From Struthio camelus (Eukaryota > Chordata > Aves > Struthioniformes > Struthionidae): 64,000 nucleotides of DNA. Position numbers and translations under genes: made by a program. Positions within the stretch are counted from its first letter, which is position 1. Each line of letters starts with the position of its first letter. Of the stretch, positions 47,401 through 62,400 are shown piece by piece. The notes below the pieces were generated by a model that did not search any database, was not told the DNA's origin, and was given only the letters and a program-made list of their open reading frames with translations. Where the stretch lies: positions 10,540,001 to 10,604,000 of the forward strand of contig NC_090947.1 of assembly GCF_040807025.1 (NCBI RefSeq), in the 5' to 3' direction.

Positions 47401-50400
47401 TCCTCTCTCGCACCAGGCAGAGAAAAGTGGATTCCTGCTCAAGTGATGAGATCTGTGGACCAACCTGCAGTGAAAAAAACCTGTTTTCTTCCTATCAGGT
47501 GGGAAGGTAGATCATGTAACAGGAGAATTTGGAGTCTGTAGATCAAAAATAGGATTTAGGTCTAGCAGATAGTGGGCATACTACTATATAGAGAAAGTTT
47601 AGAAAGTACTAAAGATTGACAAGAGAGATCAGAGGTATATTTCAAGCTTCATTGACATCTACAGGAGCTTTGAAATTGACTCAAACGGGGCAATACTACA
47701 AGTAGAGGACTTTGTAATAATCATCTATGACCTATAACTTTATCTAGTAAGAAATTAATATCCTCTGAATTAATAAGGTACTCTTCACTTCAGATAAAAG
47801 ACTCATCAGTCTAACAGAAATAAGACAGCAGAAAATTCTTGGCACATACCTGTCCTATATCCACGGCTGGATTTATGCTGCGTCCGATGTCCATAACAAT
47901 GTCTGTTCTGAGGTTCTGTTAATAAAATTCAAAGGTATATTACTGAAAGAGATGCGTAGGGTAGAGGCATTAGAACACACTGTGGGTTACAGTTGGTATT
48001 CAGTGGGATAACATATGCTAAAGAGAGGCCCCCCAGGTACACCATTTCAAGGTAATCTCCAACAGCCCATTATAAGTAAAATGGGCTTGCCTCAACTCCA
48101 ATAGAATTTTAGCCAGAGCCAGCCCTGCCAGATTTTTCCCACTGCATAAGAAAATTCCCACAGAAATAAGTGCTATGTCCAGCAGACGGTACATGCAGGA
48201 TCAGAGGATTATGGCATCTAGCCATCTAGATGGTCAAAAGCCTGGAAATAAATATGGAGCTCTACTGTAATTTATCTGCTGGCAAACACGGAGAGAACAA
48301 GCAGAGAATGTGTCATGCATCTGCCATAACCTGAAAGGTGAACCAATGTGACATTAACACAGAACTGCCAGAAGCTGGTTAATGGTGCACAGCTTTCATT
48401 CTGCTTGACCTACAGTTTTCATTTACACTGCTATTTTTACTATCATGTGAACATAGGTGACTTATTAATGCAGAACCTGAATGGTTGTTGGAGCATCTAG
48501 TAACACAAGCAAGTCTAGTGGAACCTCATTACATTATTTCCAAAACTTACGTGACACTCATTTTTTACCTTGTGATCTCCTGTTAAACAGTTAATTTCAA
48601 CCTCTGAACAAGCAGCTCCATAAAGAAAATACGTGAATGGCTGTCCTTCCCCTTTGTCCCAATCCATGTTTTCATTGTAACCTCTGGTGGAAGAAAAAAT
48701 GGCAACAAGAATGAATATTTGCATTATCATCATAAAGTAGATGAGCAAATTAAAGTTTGAAACTACTTCAAGTGGAATCTAAAATAACAGGTCAGAACCC
48801 CAGCAGGTAAGTTCCACAAAAGCCTACAGAAAATTGGTAATTTGTGTTTAATGGAGCTGGTATTTATACAGAATTTAGTAGACAAATTTGCTATTCCACT
48901 TCTGATAACCAGAAAAATTGCAGAAATATTCTGGAACGACAAACTTCAGGGAAAAAGGACTGTGAGACTGCACTGAGAAAGAGCAGAGCTATCTTGTGGG
49001 GATTGTCTTTAAACATTAAGGTGACCGTGTCCTAGAATAACTTGCTGTTATGAATAAACCACCCCAAAAAGTATATACAGTGGGAATTTTCCGAGGCTCC
49101 AGAGGCAGAGAGGTCAAAACAATGACTATAAAACTAGCACCAGTCAGCAGCCCCCCTCATCTTTCTTGAAATCCACTCCTCATGTGAACACTTAAGTCCC
49201 CCACTATCTTCTAATTAGTGCTGAAGAATGGCATCTGATTCCTGCGTTTTTAAAAAACATTACCATGAGCTTTCTCTTGAACTCAGCCAGATATTTTAAA
49301 TTCTCCTTCTTCTAAAGGAAAATGGTAACCTTATTACCACAAGGTTCAAATCTGGATTCAAATAGACCTACTTTTCCACAGGTGCACCTGGCTGCCATAT
49401 ACAGGTGTGTGCTGGACAAGGTTCTAATGCTGCCACTCTTTTTTACCTATTGTGGAGCTCAGTGTGATCAAAAAAAAAAAGTAAATAATTTATAGTACAG
49501 CAATACTTACAGTTTATAGCAACATAGCTTCTAGGAAATAAACTATATCCTACCTGACACACCTACTGCCATTGGCAGCAGTCACTTTCTCGATGCTTTC
49601 CAGTTTGCCCATGGCAGAATCATGGGGCAGGGATGAGAGGAAATACTCTCTTGGTCCCTTCTAGAGGGTCCACGCAAGGCCAGCCATGAATTAGTGCTTT
49701 AACTTTATACTACAAACTCCCAAATATCAAGGAATTACATAAAATATAAGCTGAACCATTAAAAAAACCCATATACATATTGGACAGGATCTCCTATTCA
49801 CTGCACTGGTTATCTTCAGAAATCAGTTCTGGTACTTATCCTTTCTAATCCATGCATGTTTAAGGGACAAAAACACATTACCTAAAGTAGCCAGTAGCTG
49901 AAAGACTCACACTCTGTTTAAAAGCTTCTTTAATCTGTAAAATACAGCAGTGTTCGTGATACGTCAATGATTTAGGAAGGTCCACAGCAGATGTGTTTAC
50001 TTAAAAAACAAACTATAACAAACTAAGAAATGAAGACCAGTTGAGTTAATGATGTTTAGCTGCACACAGTGCCTAATACTGCAGAACTAAGCCACCTTTA
50101 GAGGAGTAATCTGAATTCTTTTTGATAATGCAGTAAGGAATAGACCTGTCAACAATGTTGTTCTTGCAGAATCTTTATTGCCGGTAGCACTGGAGTCAGA
50201 AAAGGCCCTGCTTGATTTTCCTGTTCAGTTCAACAGAAATGGGCATCTCTAACAGCTCTGGCTTGATAAGTCACAGAAGATCTGCATGACCTTATGTGCA
50301 GAAAAATCACAGCTGACAAGATAAATGCTCTCTGCAGTATTCTTATGCCAGTAGCTTACAAATGCCAGTATGAGGCCCTAAATCTAAGTATTCTCAGTGA

Positions 50401-53400
50401 CTCTAATGTCCGATTTGCTTGGTTTACAAATCAGAAAGTTTTTTTAAATTATAATTTTAGTTAGTTGTAATTTGTTGACTTTACCTGATGTAAAATTACC
50501 TCTCTAAGTGGATTAACAGGTCAGCCATTTCTGCTAATATTTTGAGCGTGTCTGAATTATCCAAATTAATTTGTTACCCATTAGAGTAGAACCGTATTTT
50601 ACCTTTGCATTCCTAGCTGTCAGTTATCAAGATGCCACAGGTACTCCAATGTTAATTGCTATTGATAAGAATAAATACTTCTACATTTAATTTAGATTTT
50701 CAGAGTTGTTATGGTATTTAATCTTGTGAGAACCACCACCCTGGCGTACTGTAAATGCCTCAGGGCAGGGACTATCGTTTTCATTAGGCTGTAAATTATG
50801 AAGCAGTACTGGCTAAACGGAAATAAGGAACAAGCTCATCTTTAACATCTGAACATGTAGGGCTGGATTCTCAGCCATACCTTAATAAAATATGCTACTA
50901 AAAATAGCAGATATATGCAGAAAGCTTTTCGTTATGAACATTCAGTTCCTAGCCCTGAAACTCTATTCCATTTTCAAGTAGGCACTTGACAGGGTCTATT
51001 TCTATGAACACTTTTACCTCTACTTGTGTATTATCCTATTCCAACGGGGATTATTATGTAACTAACTACAGATCAGAACAATGGGAGCAAGGATTCCTGC
51101 TACCTTTTTTGCAGTTCTGTAATAAAATGAATATAAAGACAGATAGAAGGAAAAGGTTAAGGAGGCTTTTGTTTATTGATCTGGTAAAAAGTAAAGAACA
51201 GCCATGTAGAAAAACTGACTCCTGTATAGATATACCCTGGCAATCATTTCGTAACAGCTTCTCTGCAGGTAAACTGGAGTGAGTCACATTATTACACAAG
51301 TTATTTTCTATATATTAAAAACTTCAGCAACTCTGACTGTGAGTCACTTCCTCACCTTTTCCTCTATGTATGACCCAGGTATTGTTTGCCACAGGCTTAA
51401 ATCAAGGACCTACATGCTGAATCAACCTATTTCTGCAGCTTTTAGCTTTATTAGGCTGAGGAGACCAGACTACAATACACACATCACAATCGCTGTAAGC
51501 ACACAAACATATTCAATATGATTCACATCTCTTACCCAGTCATTCCAGGTGCCTTTTGGGTTCTTGTTGATGATAGGCTGTAGGCGCTTCAGAAGAGTTT
51601 GGCAAGCATCCTGTTCAGGAGAGAAGTTGGGAGAAAATAACACAAAACTAACAAAGATACGTTTGGTACTATTTAGTACTTATTCAATATGTTCTAGTTG
51701 GTACTTATTAAATATGTGTCTTACTGTGGTCTTGATTTGGAAAAGCACGGTAGAAGGTGTTATTTTAACTACACAAACACAAACCTTATAAGGACTTAAG
51801 TCATAAGGACTGGAATCAGTATGAATTAGTAAATTTAATACATGGACAAGATATGGAATTAGTGTAGGACTAGTTAGTTGTTTCTGTTAGATGAAACAAG
51901 AATGTAGTCAAACATCTAAGCCTTTGGGGGAAAGTTTGGATTATATCCCGAAGACTCATAAGTACCATTACTGAGAAATTGTCAACAAATGATGTTTCTT
52001 CTTGGCAATCTCCAGTGGTGTTACTGTTAACCTTAAACTTGTTTTCCATGGGATCACTAACACTTAAATTTTGGCAGGCACTAACTACCATGAGCAATAA
52101 TGAGTCGTGTTAAACTACATACTGCTCTTTACCTTCACAGCCATTCCATTGACATCTGTTCCAGCAGATCCCACCGAGGCACATGCATTAGGAACAGTTG
52201 TTGTGCTTGTTTCACAAAAGTGAATACGTGACATGGGGATATTCAGCTCCCGACTAGCAACCTGTTTCAGGAAGAAGAACATATCCTTGTGTGTTTCAGG
52301 AACATTCTAAACATTCCAACAATTTCCCTATTGTTGTTAAAAGCCAGTGGTACTAAGAAAGATAATGTTTCTCCAAGTTCTCGTCCAACCTCCAGCTGTA
52401 GTCATTCTGCTGAGTCTGTCAGTACAGAGGCAGAAAAGGAGGACAGTATTTCACTCGGACTCAAATTCTGGATTGACGCTCTGGAGACCTAGATTAAGTT
52501 CCTAATTTTGCTGCTGACTTCTTCTAAGACTTGAGGCAAAATATGCAGGCCCAGATGCAAATGGTTTATTGACTTGGTAAATGTCTTTATAGACCTGTGT
52601 CTCAGTTATCCCTTAAACAAAGATAATAATCTCACCTCTTCAGACTGCATACTAATCTGGACATCGACTCTCTTTTTCATGAGTTATGTGGGGCCAGCCC
52701 CAAAAGACCTTATTTCCATACAGCGTTTCCATGCACCCTATAATAATAAAAAGTAAACAATCTATTTTCCCTTCCTGTTGTCCCTGTGACTCTTAACGAA
52801 GTCACCTTCGCTTCCTAACTCTATAGATGCAAAGAACCAGCAGCTATGCTGGTTAAAAGAAATTGTCCTACGTGTCTTGCTTCAGCTGCTACAGTAACCA
52901 AGAAGAAAACCTTCCCATTGTTTATCTGCACGACAGATAAAGCACAAGGTAATATTTGCTCTCTGGTACCTGGATCATTTTTGTATGAATACCCTGTCCC
53001 ATTTCAATTCCACCATGCGTCAGAAGCACGGACCCATCAGTATAAATATGAACCAGAGCAGCAGCCTAAAAAAAAAATAAAAAAGATTAGTGAGAAATGT
53101 GTTGTATAAGGTAATGAGATGATGGATCAAAAGTGAAAGCACAGAGTTTTGAAGTATATTTCAGTTCTTCTGTTCAATGCGTTTGAATAGAATGCAACAT
53201 TTTGAATGCTAGTCTCTGTTCTTCCTCTTCAACGAGCTTCAAAAGAAAAGGATGCAAATCTTTGGACATCTGCTTTTTTTGTTCCTAGATCCTACAAAAC
53301 TAGCCCTGGCAACTGAACCTCAGTGGTTCCAAAAGAGGCTGGAGGACCTCCCTGATTAGTAACTGTATATGCAAATTGCTGCAGTTTCCGATTTCTCTCT

Positions 53401-56400
53401 TGTCGAAGTTTGTGAGCCTTTGGACACAGGTTGTTGTGCAGGCTATCAATGCTAGACACAGTAAGAAGATTCTGATCGGGATTTTCCTCCTGGACTCAGC
53501 TGGAAGTAGCACTCTAGATTACCAGGGGCCCTATGAGTTTAGCCTTGAGCAGAGACAGCCAGCTGGATACGATATAAGCTAGTCAAAGAATTAATTTTCA
53601 ATTGATAAAATGCTGTCTATTTCAAATGTACTGAACACCTACATTAAAAAACACACAGAGCAATAACACCTCTGTCCTCCTTTTCTTCCCTAAACTTATT
53701 CTTCGAGGACATGAAAGTGTTACATCTATAAGAACTGACTTCTATACTACCCCATGTCCAGTAAAAGCAACCTTGGAGCCATTTCTAGAATGGACAACTT
53801 ATCCAATGAACACTTTGCCATCAGTCCTCAAATACTCTTCATGAAAGTCCTTCAACTGTTCTATAACACATCACAAGAGATGGGAATGGCCTTTAAGTAG
53901 TCAGAGTCCAAGCTGCCTACGTTCTGAAGACCAAACAACTTTGATCTCAGCTTGAAGAGAGCTGGAAACCAATGTAGCCTCTGGGGAACAACTACTATGA
54001 GGAGGATAATTTTCCAGAAGTTGAAAGATAAAAGTTTTGCTTTGTATTTTAAGCTAAAGCAACTGTAGTCTTCTAACAATGAAAAATTTAACTCACTTAT
54101 TTAAAGAAACTAACCTGAGAAAGATAACGTGTGCCGAGGCCAAATGGAAACTTCATTGGAACAATGGCAATCCCTTTCTTCTTCCAGTAATTTTGTTTGT
54201 TAAATTCTTTGATGGCTGTTTTCCTACTGTAGTATGCAGACTTCTCCATACATTCATTCCAACACCGTATTAAGTTTTCCGGATCAAGCTGTTGTTTGAA
54301 GTGTGTCTGCTCATTCTCCCTGTACATGTTTATTTCCCTAATCTGAAATAAGAACATTAACAGAAATCGCATAATCCTTCTAAAATCTGACTGACCATTT
54401 AGGGGGACTAGTAGAAAACAAAAAGATAACTGTGTATTTTTTGAACAATTATCCATTTGGTTCAGTTTGCAAGAGCATGCTATTCATTCAACAATCAGAC
54501 ACTGATAACAAAATATTTATGAATTTTAACACAAATTGTGTTTGATTTAGAGAAGATTTGTTCAAACAGTTGAGCTAATCCAAGGAATTTTAATTTTCCA
54601 ACTGCATAGGCTTCATTTCAGGAGAGAAGATGTCTTCAGTTCTTCACCTTTTCTGGTGATAAACCAGTTTCATCTGCAATTCCTGTTATCCAAGTTTCTG
54701 TCACCAGCGCTGACTGGGGGAAACCGAACCCTCTGAACGCTGTGTTTGAGGGCAAGTTAGTTTTGCAGGCATAACCCCAGCATCTCAAGTTGGGAATCCT
54801 GTACGCATTGTCCATTTTTAATAAGGATACTTCTGCTACCTGTAATAGGGGGCAAATAGGTGTAGTTAAACGTCAGAAAGTGCTTCTTTCACATTCACAG
54901 TTAGATCTTCCTCTTACCATAGAAAGGCCTTAACTTGACACAATTAGCTTTAAAATCATGTTTCGGTAAATCGCTGGCAATAATACTTTTATCCATACCT
55001 GCAGACTCTATTCACAAATTTCTCAAGAAGCATGATACTACATTTCAGTTCTTTTCTTTGGATATTCACAGAACACAGTTGGTGCTACTAGCAACTGAGT
55101 GCTAGTAGCTGGTCAGAAGTTAAGGATGTAATTGGAATTTCATTTTAAGATTGATTTTGCTCCTACTTCAAAATCAAAAGTCATACGAAACTAAAAATAG
55201 GCAGGTTAGATATAAAGCAACAAGAATTATGAAATAAATTGTGAAAAGCTGTGAAAACATTCTAAATTATCATATCCTAGAGAAATTCACAGTAAAGTTT
55301 TAGTTCTGACAGAAAGCATAACAATTCCAGTCTACAGTGTCTTCTGGTTCTTATGTTTATTTGTTTAGAAATTTCACATGATAAACACAAAAATACAAGA
55401 AAAAGAAAATCCTTATTAGATACCTCAAAATAAATAAATCAATAATAAAGTTTTAAAATGTCTTGATGCCTCATGAATAGATCACTAGTTCTCTTCAGTG
55501 TCAGATAGTTTTCTCAAAATGGCAAACTTAACCCTGCACTCCTAGCGTTTCTACTGAGTTTGGAACAATGAACTTCAAAACATTTCTTCACAAAAACAAC
55601 TGAGGAGAGTTTTGTTGTAAAAACTGTGCATATGAATAATGTAATATAATGCTACCTCTTTATGTTGAAAAAGTGAACTGAAATGTTTGTGGAATAAAAG
55701 CATAACTTTTTTTTTTGTTATGACTACAACTTTTATTGACTTCAGAGAAAATGTGTGTATGAGGATGATCATACTATATAAGAGAGCTTTGATAAATCAT
55801 AGCAAATACAGTGTATCATGCTACAATTCTAAACTAGTCTAGGCTTTCCTCCCAAAAATCTGTCCTACTCTTGATGCAATCACGGACAGTTAAAACATAT
55901 AATTAATTGTTGACTGAATAATGATTAAGTTAATCACAGATTACCAGTATTCAACAATGCTCAAAGACCAGTCTTTATTATGATGAGCATTAATCATCTT
56001 GCCTCTGTCTGGGGCAAGACTGCCATATGATCAGCAAAGGGAAACTCCAGTTCAGATTTGTTCCTATCCCTTTCGATTGGCTTCCAGAAAACGTGTGTTC
56101 CTTCTACGCAAAATAAGCTCTTCTCTAAAAAATAAATCCCAAAATACTATCTTGGGAACACAGTGATAACTTAGAAAGAAAACTGGATTGCAAACTTGGT
56201 AATGCTTTCATTTCCAATAAGTCTCTTTCTCCTTTTAGATGCACTGAATTATTAATACTATGCTAATACAATGGAAAGGAATCATACAACTAGATCACTG
56301 GTTATTGAATGAATTAATTGGGGAATGATGTTGGAGAGTCAGGTGCTATTCTGCCTGCAGCTGAGTTGGACAAAAATGTTACTCAGTTGTTCATCAGTGC

Positions 56401-59400
56401 TCTGAAAGGTTATACTCCCTCCACTCCTAGGTCTGCCAGCTTAACTGTATCATTGCAGAATTTCATCTTAAGCTGGTCTGACACAACGTGACCCGTATGG
56501 ATTTATATGTTTTTAATCGTGGATTTTTTGCTAACTCAGGTCATTTTTTTCAGTACTAGGTTAGGCTGGTTAGGTTACGTTAGATTTCAGAAAATACCCG
56601 TAGGCAAGGCAGTGACAAGCAGATGGGGGACCGTAACCTCTACATCTGTTTCAGCTGCAGCCAAAATAGCCCACGCAAACACAGATAGCTTGTGACTGAT
56701 ATTAAAGCAAGCAACATAGGCCTGCAAGGTAGATAAGTGAGGAAGTGAGGTACAGGGTTCAATAAATGCAGACCCAAGTACATAAATGCATGGAGCTAAT
56801 AACATAAGACAATTAACATTGTGATTATTTTCGAAAGGCTAAGGGAGGTCTTCCCAGCTTTGCAGATACAAAGGCAGGCATATGTGAAAGTACTACATAT
56901 TTTAAAAGAATACACTGTTAGCTGATATGTTTATAATGGGAGAATAAGCTTGAGAAACTGTTCATAAAGTTAACATGCACAGAAATGCCAAAAAGCTGTA
57001 TAGTACTTCACTGAACCAAATACAGAAAACCAAACCTCCAGATGTAGATTTTCTGACATGCCCAGAGTCCCTACAGCAGAAGGCTATATGAGTAACAGTA
57101 TCTATGCAAGGCAAGTTGGCCTTCATCATTTCCCATTTAATGTTTCCTTCACGTTATAAGATTTGTCAGCTTATAAAATCCTTACCAGGACAGATTCATC
57201 AGGGGTGCATCCTCCATTAATGTAGTATTTGGCATCCACAGCTATGATCCTACCATCATTCATGAAGCCAACCTAGAGTAGATCAACATAGCCTTCTTAG
57301 ATTTTGTCATTCATTCACCCTTCAGTGCTTGGACATTTTGCAAATGAATGTGAGCCACACAATTAGTGCTATACTGTGCTATTCACTTCCCAGCACTATT
57401 CACTGAAACCAGGGAAAGAGAAGAGAGCAAAAGGCTACAGGCTTTCCCAACAGTCATCTGTGATCTGTATAGGCGCAGCACACAACAAGCAACATTAGCC
57501 CGATGGGAGAGTAAGAAGCAGGGAAGCACCATGTCCGTGTGCATCGCCCAACAGATGGCTGAGAAGTGCTTTGGGTCATCTAGGAATGTTCACTGCAGAC
57601 AAAGCCAAGTCCTACTCTGACCGTTAAGAAAGCTAACTGGCAGATGGAGTATAACATTTGCTTTATTTAAATGAAGAAATGGTATCTTTTTCTCACATCT
57701 CTCTTTTCACCTGTTGCCACTAATGATAATCCCTGAATACTCATCAGGAGCTACAGTTTATTTTCAACTCTAGACAGGCACCTTGTGCAAGCCCTCTTTC
57801 TTTACCTATGTAGTAGGCTTTGGAAAGGAAGACAGAACTTGCCCTAATGAATTGTTACAACTTACGACAGTGCATGAGCAGCAAAGAGATTAGTTTCCTC
57901 TATAGCATGAGTTTTCCTGTTTCCACAAAAAGCTAGCTGCTCCTTTGCTTGAACCTGAACATACGGAGGATTTAAAATAAATCTGCATAGAAGATATCTG
58001 AGCTAGTAACAAGGTTTGGCTTCCAGTTCCCAGAGAGTAAGAAGGGAAGAGCTGTAAAAGGAAAAGGACTTGCATGGCATGGGCAGGGGGGAGATAGAGG
58101 CAGAGATAGAGGCGGGCACAGAGAAAGGTTGGTACAGCAATTTTATCTCTTGGTTTCCTGGCTAACAGTTTTATTTTAAAATTGAATTGATTATAATTAT
58201 TTTCATTACATAGTAAGCATTAAACAGTGACACTGAGATCTCATTCACAGAATATGAGCAGGTATTTTTGCACGGAATTCTTGCGGCACTCACTTTGTAT
58301 TTACCGATAAAAGGATGTCGGCCTCCAGTGATTAACATATCATCCCCCCGACTCAGAATAAGACGGACTGCTCTGCTCGTTCTAAATCAACAACAGAAAA
58401 GTGACAATTTCAGACAAAATTAGAGATATTATTAATAGGATAGCTATTCCTCATGAATCCAGATCTAGCAACGCATATAAATATATACTTAGATTAAATT
58501 TAATTTTAAAAGGCTTAAATATATGCTTAAAGCTATATAGTTCATGGTTTTTTGCATTTAAAATCACGTCAATTTTCATTTCACCTCTTGAAAGACAGCT
58601 AGAAAACCCAGTGCAAATTTCTTCAGAAGAAAATGTCGTTACAGTTTTAAGACTGAACTCTATTAAGCGACCTAAGAGCTCTTAGAATTCAACCTTAAGC
58701 GAGAAATAGTTACCTCTTAGCTATTCAGAGTCATATGGAAATAGAGTGCCTTGGAATAAAGCAAAAACATGGATAATAATAAAAATAAGCAAATTAGTCT
58801 ATGCATGCATACATGGTTTAAAATATTTATTTTTGAAAAAGTGAACATAAGATGTAAAATTAAGTCATACTATAAAGAAAACAGCTGATTTTAGCATGGC
58901 TTGGTTAATCCAAAATACATACTGCATGGCCAAAAATAATCAAGAGCAGTGTCTACAACAGTGACATTATTAAAAGGGACATGCATTGAGCTAACCTCCC
59001 TGATTATAAGATCACTTTGGCTAAGATAGGATGTAGCATGATGTCCATTCTACAATAAATCAGCTACGCATATACGAGAGGCTACATTCCCCTGACAGGT
59101 AACTGCTGATTGCAGTCAGAGGATATTGTCTTGTCAGATCTGGGGGGTGGAGCTGCATGTGTTGATTCCCGCACTAGTTCAATTAGAATTAGCAAAGACA
59201 TACTACCAAACAGATTTAAGCTAATTTTGACTGAAAAAGGTTGAGGACTAAAAGACCTGCTTCTAAAAGCAGCTCCACTCATAATCTGCTCCACTGGCAC
59301 AGCAGAATCTTGAAGAAGATAGCACTGGATTATTAAAGTGGTATTTTGAATATACATACAAAACCTCAGTTTTAGGGGCTAGTCCCTTTATAACGGTCAG

Positions 59401-62400
59401 CCATTTCAAGAATATTTCTAGCTTACACTGATCTTGTTTTCTTCAAGTTCCATCAACTTAGATGAGTCTAGAGCACCTTAAAACAGTCTAACAAAACAAA
59501 TCAAAATGAACAAAAAAAACCCTACTGAACAGTTCACAAAATGTGAACAATCAAGATTTTATGACTCTTTGGACAGCAGCTTGGGGAAAGGAGAAAGCAT
59601 TTTAGTCACTTTTTCAAAACTTGTTCACCCAATTTTCTCCTCACATCCCAATATACGCACACCACACTTACTTGTTTGCTGCCACTGCAGCAACTGATGC
59701 CAGTAAACCAGCTTTCAGGAGTTTCCCACCAAAAGCTCCACCAACTCGTTTAACGTGACACATGATCCTGTTGGCTGGGACACCTAAACTTGCAGCTACC
59801 ATCTCCTGTAAAACCAGTTTTCATCTTTTATATCAGTACCAGGACCCTTTCTCAGCTCAAACTAAGCATAACATTTAAGTTTTGCAATAAGAAGCTTTTC
59901 CAGAAAAGGGTTCCATAGATGTCTGCAGGATTTTCAGCTTAAAAGAATTTTTCCCTTACCTAAGTTAAAAAGAAAACAAAAGATAACCACAAACACTCAG
60001 CAGTGTTTGCTTTCAAAATCTCTACCGTGGAGAACGTGAAAGGGCCACAGACAAAAGTGAAGAATAAACACCTTTAGATTTCATTATCCAAACTGTGAGG
60101 CACCAGATAAAAGTAAAAGGTATCAAAGCATACTTTTTGTTATTTCTATTAGTTAATAAAATCATGAATTTACTTTTAATTATTTTTCAAACGAAATTAA
60201 AATCATTTGTTTCTTAATAATCTGAGGTCTTACAAGTGTCAGGAACGTTCTTGTTTCAAATCTGTAGTATTCATCATTTTCTCAGACACTTAAAGTTCCT
60301 CATGCTTCTTGGCTATTGGTGACATAAAAGTAATGGAAATGACAAAAGCAGCTGAACAACGGGCTTTGAACACAAAACGGTAGTGCGTGCTCTGAAATGC
60401 TGCCACTTTTTTGCACCATAGCTATTGCTACACAGACTGCAGGCTATGTCAGAGTTTGTCAGTTCTTGCTTTATAGCTTTGGCATAGAGCAGAGGTCCTT
60501 CTTACAGCTATCGGAGTTGATCACTCCCTCAGCAGACTGACTGTGCAGGGTGCTGATTGCTCCCCACCTCTATGGAAGCTACTGGGGATGGAGGATCCTC
60601 AGCACTCCATAGGGAGTTTTTCATGTCTACATTCGTGCGGCATGAGGCACTTTGTTCAAAGGGAAATAAGAGACTTTTACCTCCTCCTTATCCTCACAGT
60701 GTACGTCAGGATACAGCAGTGCTACAAAGCAGCTGTTGTTGGATAATCCAGACGTGCAACTTTATATTCCTGCTGCTCCTAAACTGTTAAGGTGGATTCG
60801 TAAACCATACATAAAGAGCTCTATTGACATAGGTTCTCCAAGAATGCTCTATATTACCTGGATAATTGCTGGATGCTGTGTTGACACATACACATCCATT
60901 TCTTTATCCTCTCCTTTTGGAACAGCAAGCACACTCTGAGTCTCCAGGTAAAAATGCTCCTGTCCCCCAATGTGAATCTCCCCTGATCCAAAGAGAAAAA
61001 TATAAGTGCTACTGGGTGGGGGGAAGGAAGATGTGAACCCAGAAAGAACCAATTGTCCATCATCACGAAAATTATGGCAGTCATATTATTAAAATTATGG
61101 CATCTCCTGATGCATCATTTATGAAAGAGCAACATCTAAAATAAAACACAGATCAGACTCTTTGCAGACTTCAATTGGCCTGGTTCCAGTGAAAACAACA
61201 GAATTTGATTAAAAGCAGAATAAAATTGCCTACAGATGTTGAGAATTTTAAATAGAGCATAGATATACACATCCATATGCATTTTGGAGCATGTTCAAAA
61301 CAAGGACACACTAGACAGGTCCAGCAGAGGGCTACCGAGATGGTCAGGGGTCTGGAGCACAGGATGCATGAAGAGAGGCTGACAGAACTGCATTTGTTCA
61401 GCCAAAAGAAGAGAGGGATAAGGGGAGATCTTATTGCTGTCTACAACTGACTAATGGGAGGGTACAGAGAAGACGGAGCCAGATTGTTCTCAGAGGTGCA
61501 CAGTGGAAGCCTGAGAGGCAATGAACAAGTTCAAATATAAGAAATTCCAACTTGATATAAGAAAAAAATTGTAACCATGAGGGTGATCAAACACTGGAAT
61601 AGGGGACCACAGAGGTTGTGCAATCTCCACTCTTGGAGATACTCAAAACTCAACTGCACATGGGTCTAACAACCTGCTCTAACCGGACCTGCTTTGAGCA
61701 GGAGGATATACTAGACGATCTGCTTCCAACCTAAATTATTCTGTGATTCTAAGATTCTGTAGCAAAGACAGAGAAGGCAGAAGGCTTGACTGTATCAGGA
61801 CCCCAAGACCACTAGATTTAATCACACTTTCTTCCAGAGGACCAAGAGCTTTTTTAGGCCTAAAGGCCTTACGTCACATTACTGGAAAAAAAGGCAGAAT
61901 TGGCACTTGAAGAGGAACAGATAAGTCCAAATATTGACAACTTCTTCTCACCAAACATATTCTACAATTTACCTTCAAGTATTTTATCAACAGTTTCAAA
62001 TGCCTGATCAACATTTCCTTGTTCTAGTTTTCTTTTTGGCTCAAAGAACGAGTTGTGTTTTATTGCTTCCTGCAGTAGAGAAAAAGACAAACAGTTTGAG
62101 TATTTTTAAAGTTCTTGGTTTGTAGCGGCATTTCGTTCTAAGGAAGAACACCATCCTCTTCAGACTTTTGAATCACCAGCTACCAGAGTTAGTGAACAAC
62201 TCTATTTCATCATTTTACTGCTATTGCTGATGAGTTTATCCATTGTCCCAGCAGTGCTTTCCTGATTTATCTTGTGTTATTGATGGTAGCAGTTTTATCA
62301 AGGGAGCTCATTCAATTTATTTACTCGACTTTTTCCTCCCATACATCTAACAAGTGATCATGAGAGCACATAATAATCCTGCAAATATGTCCTTTTCTCC

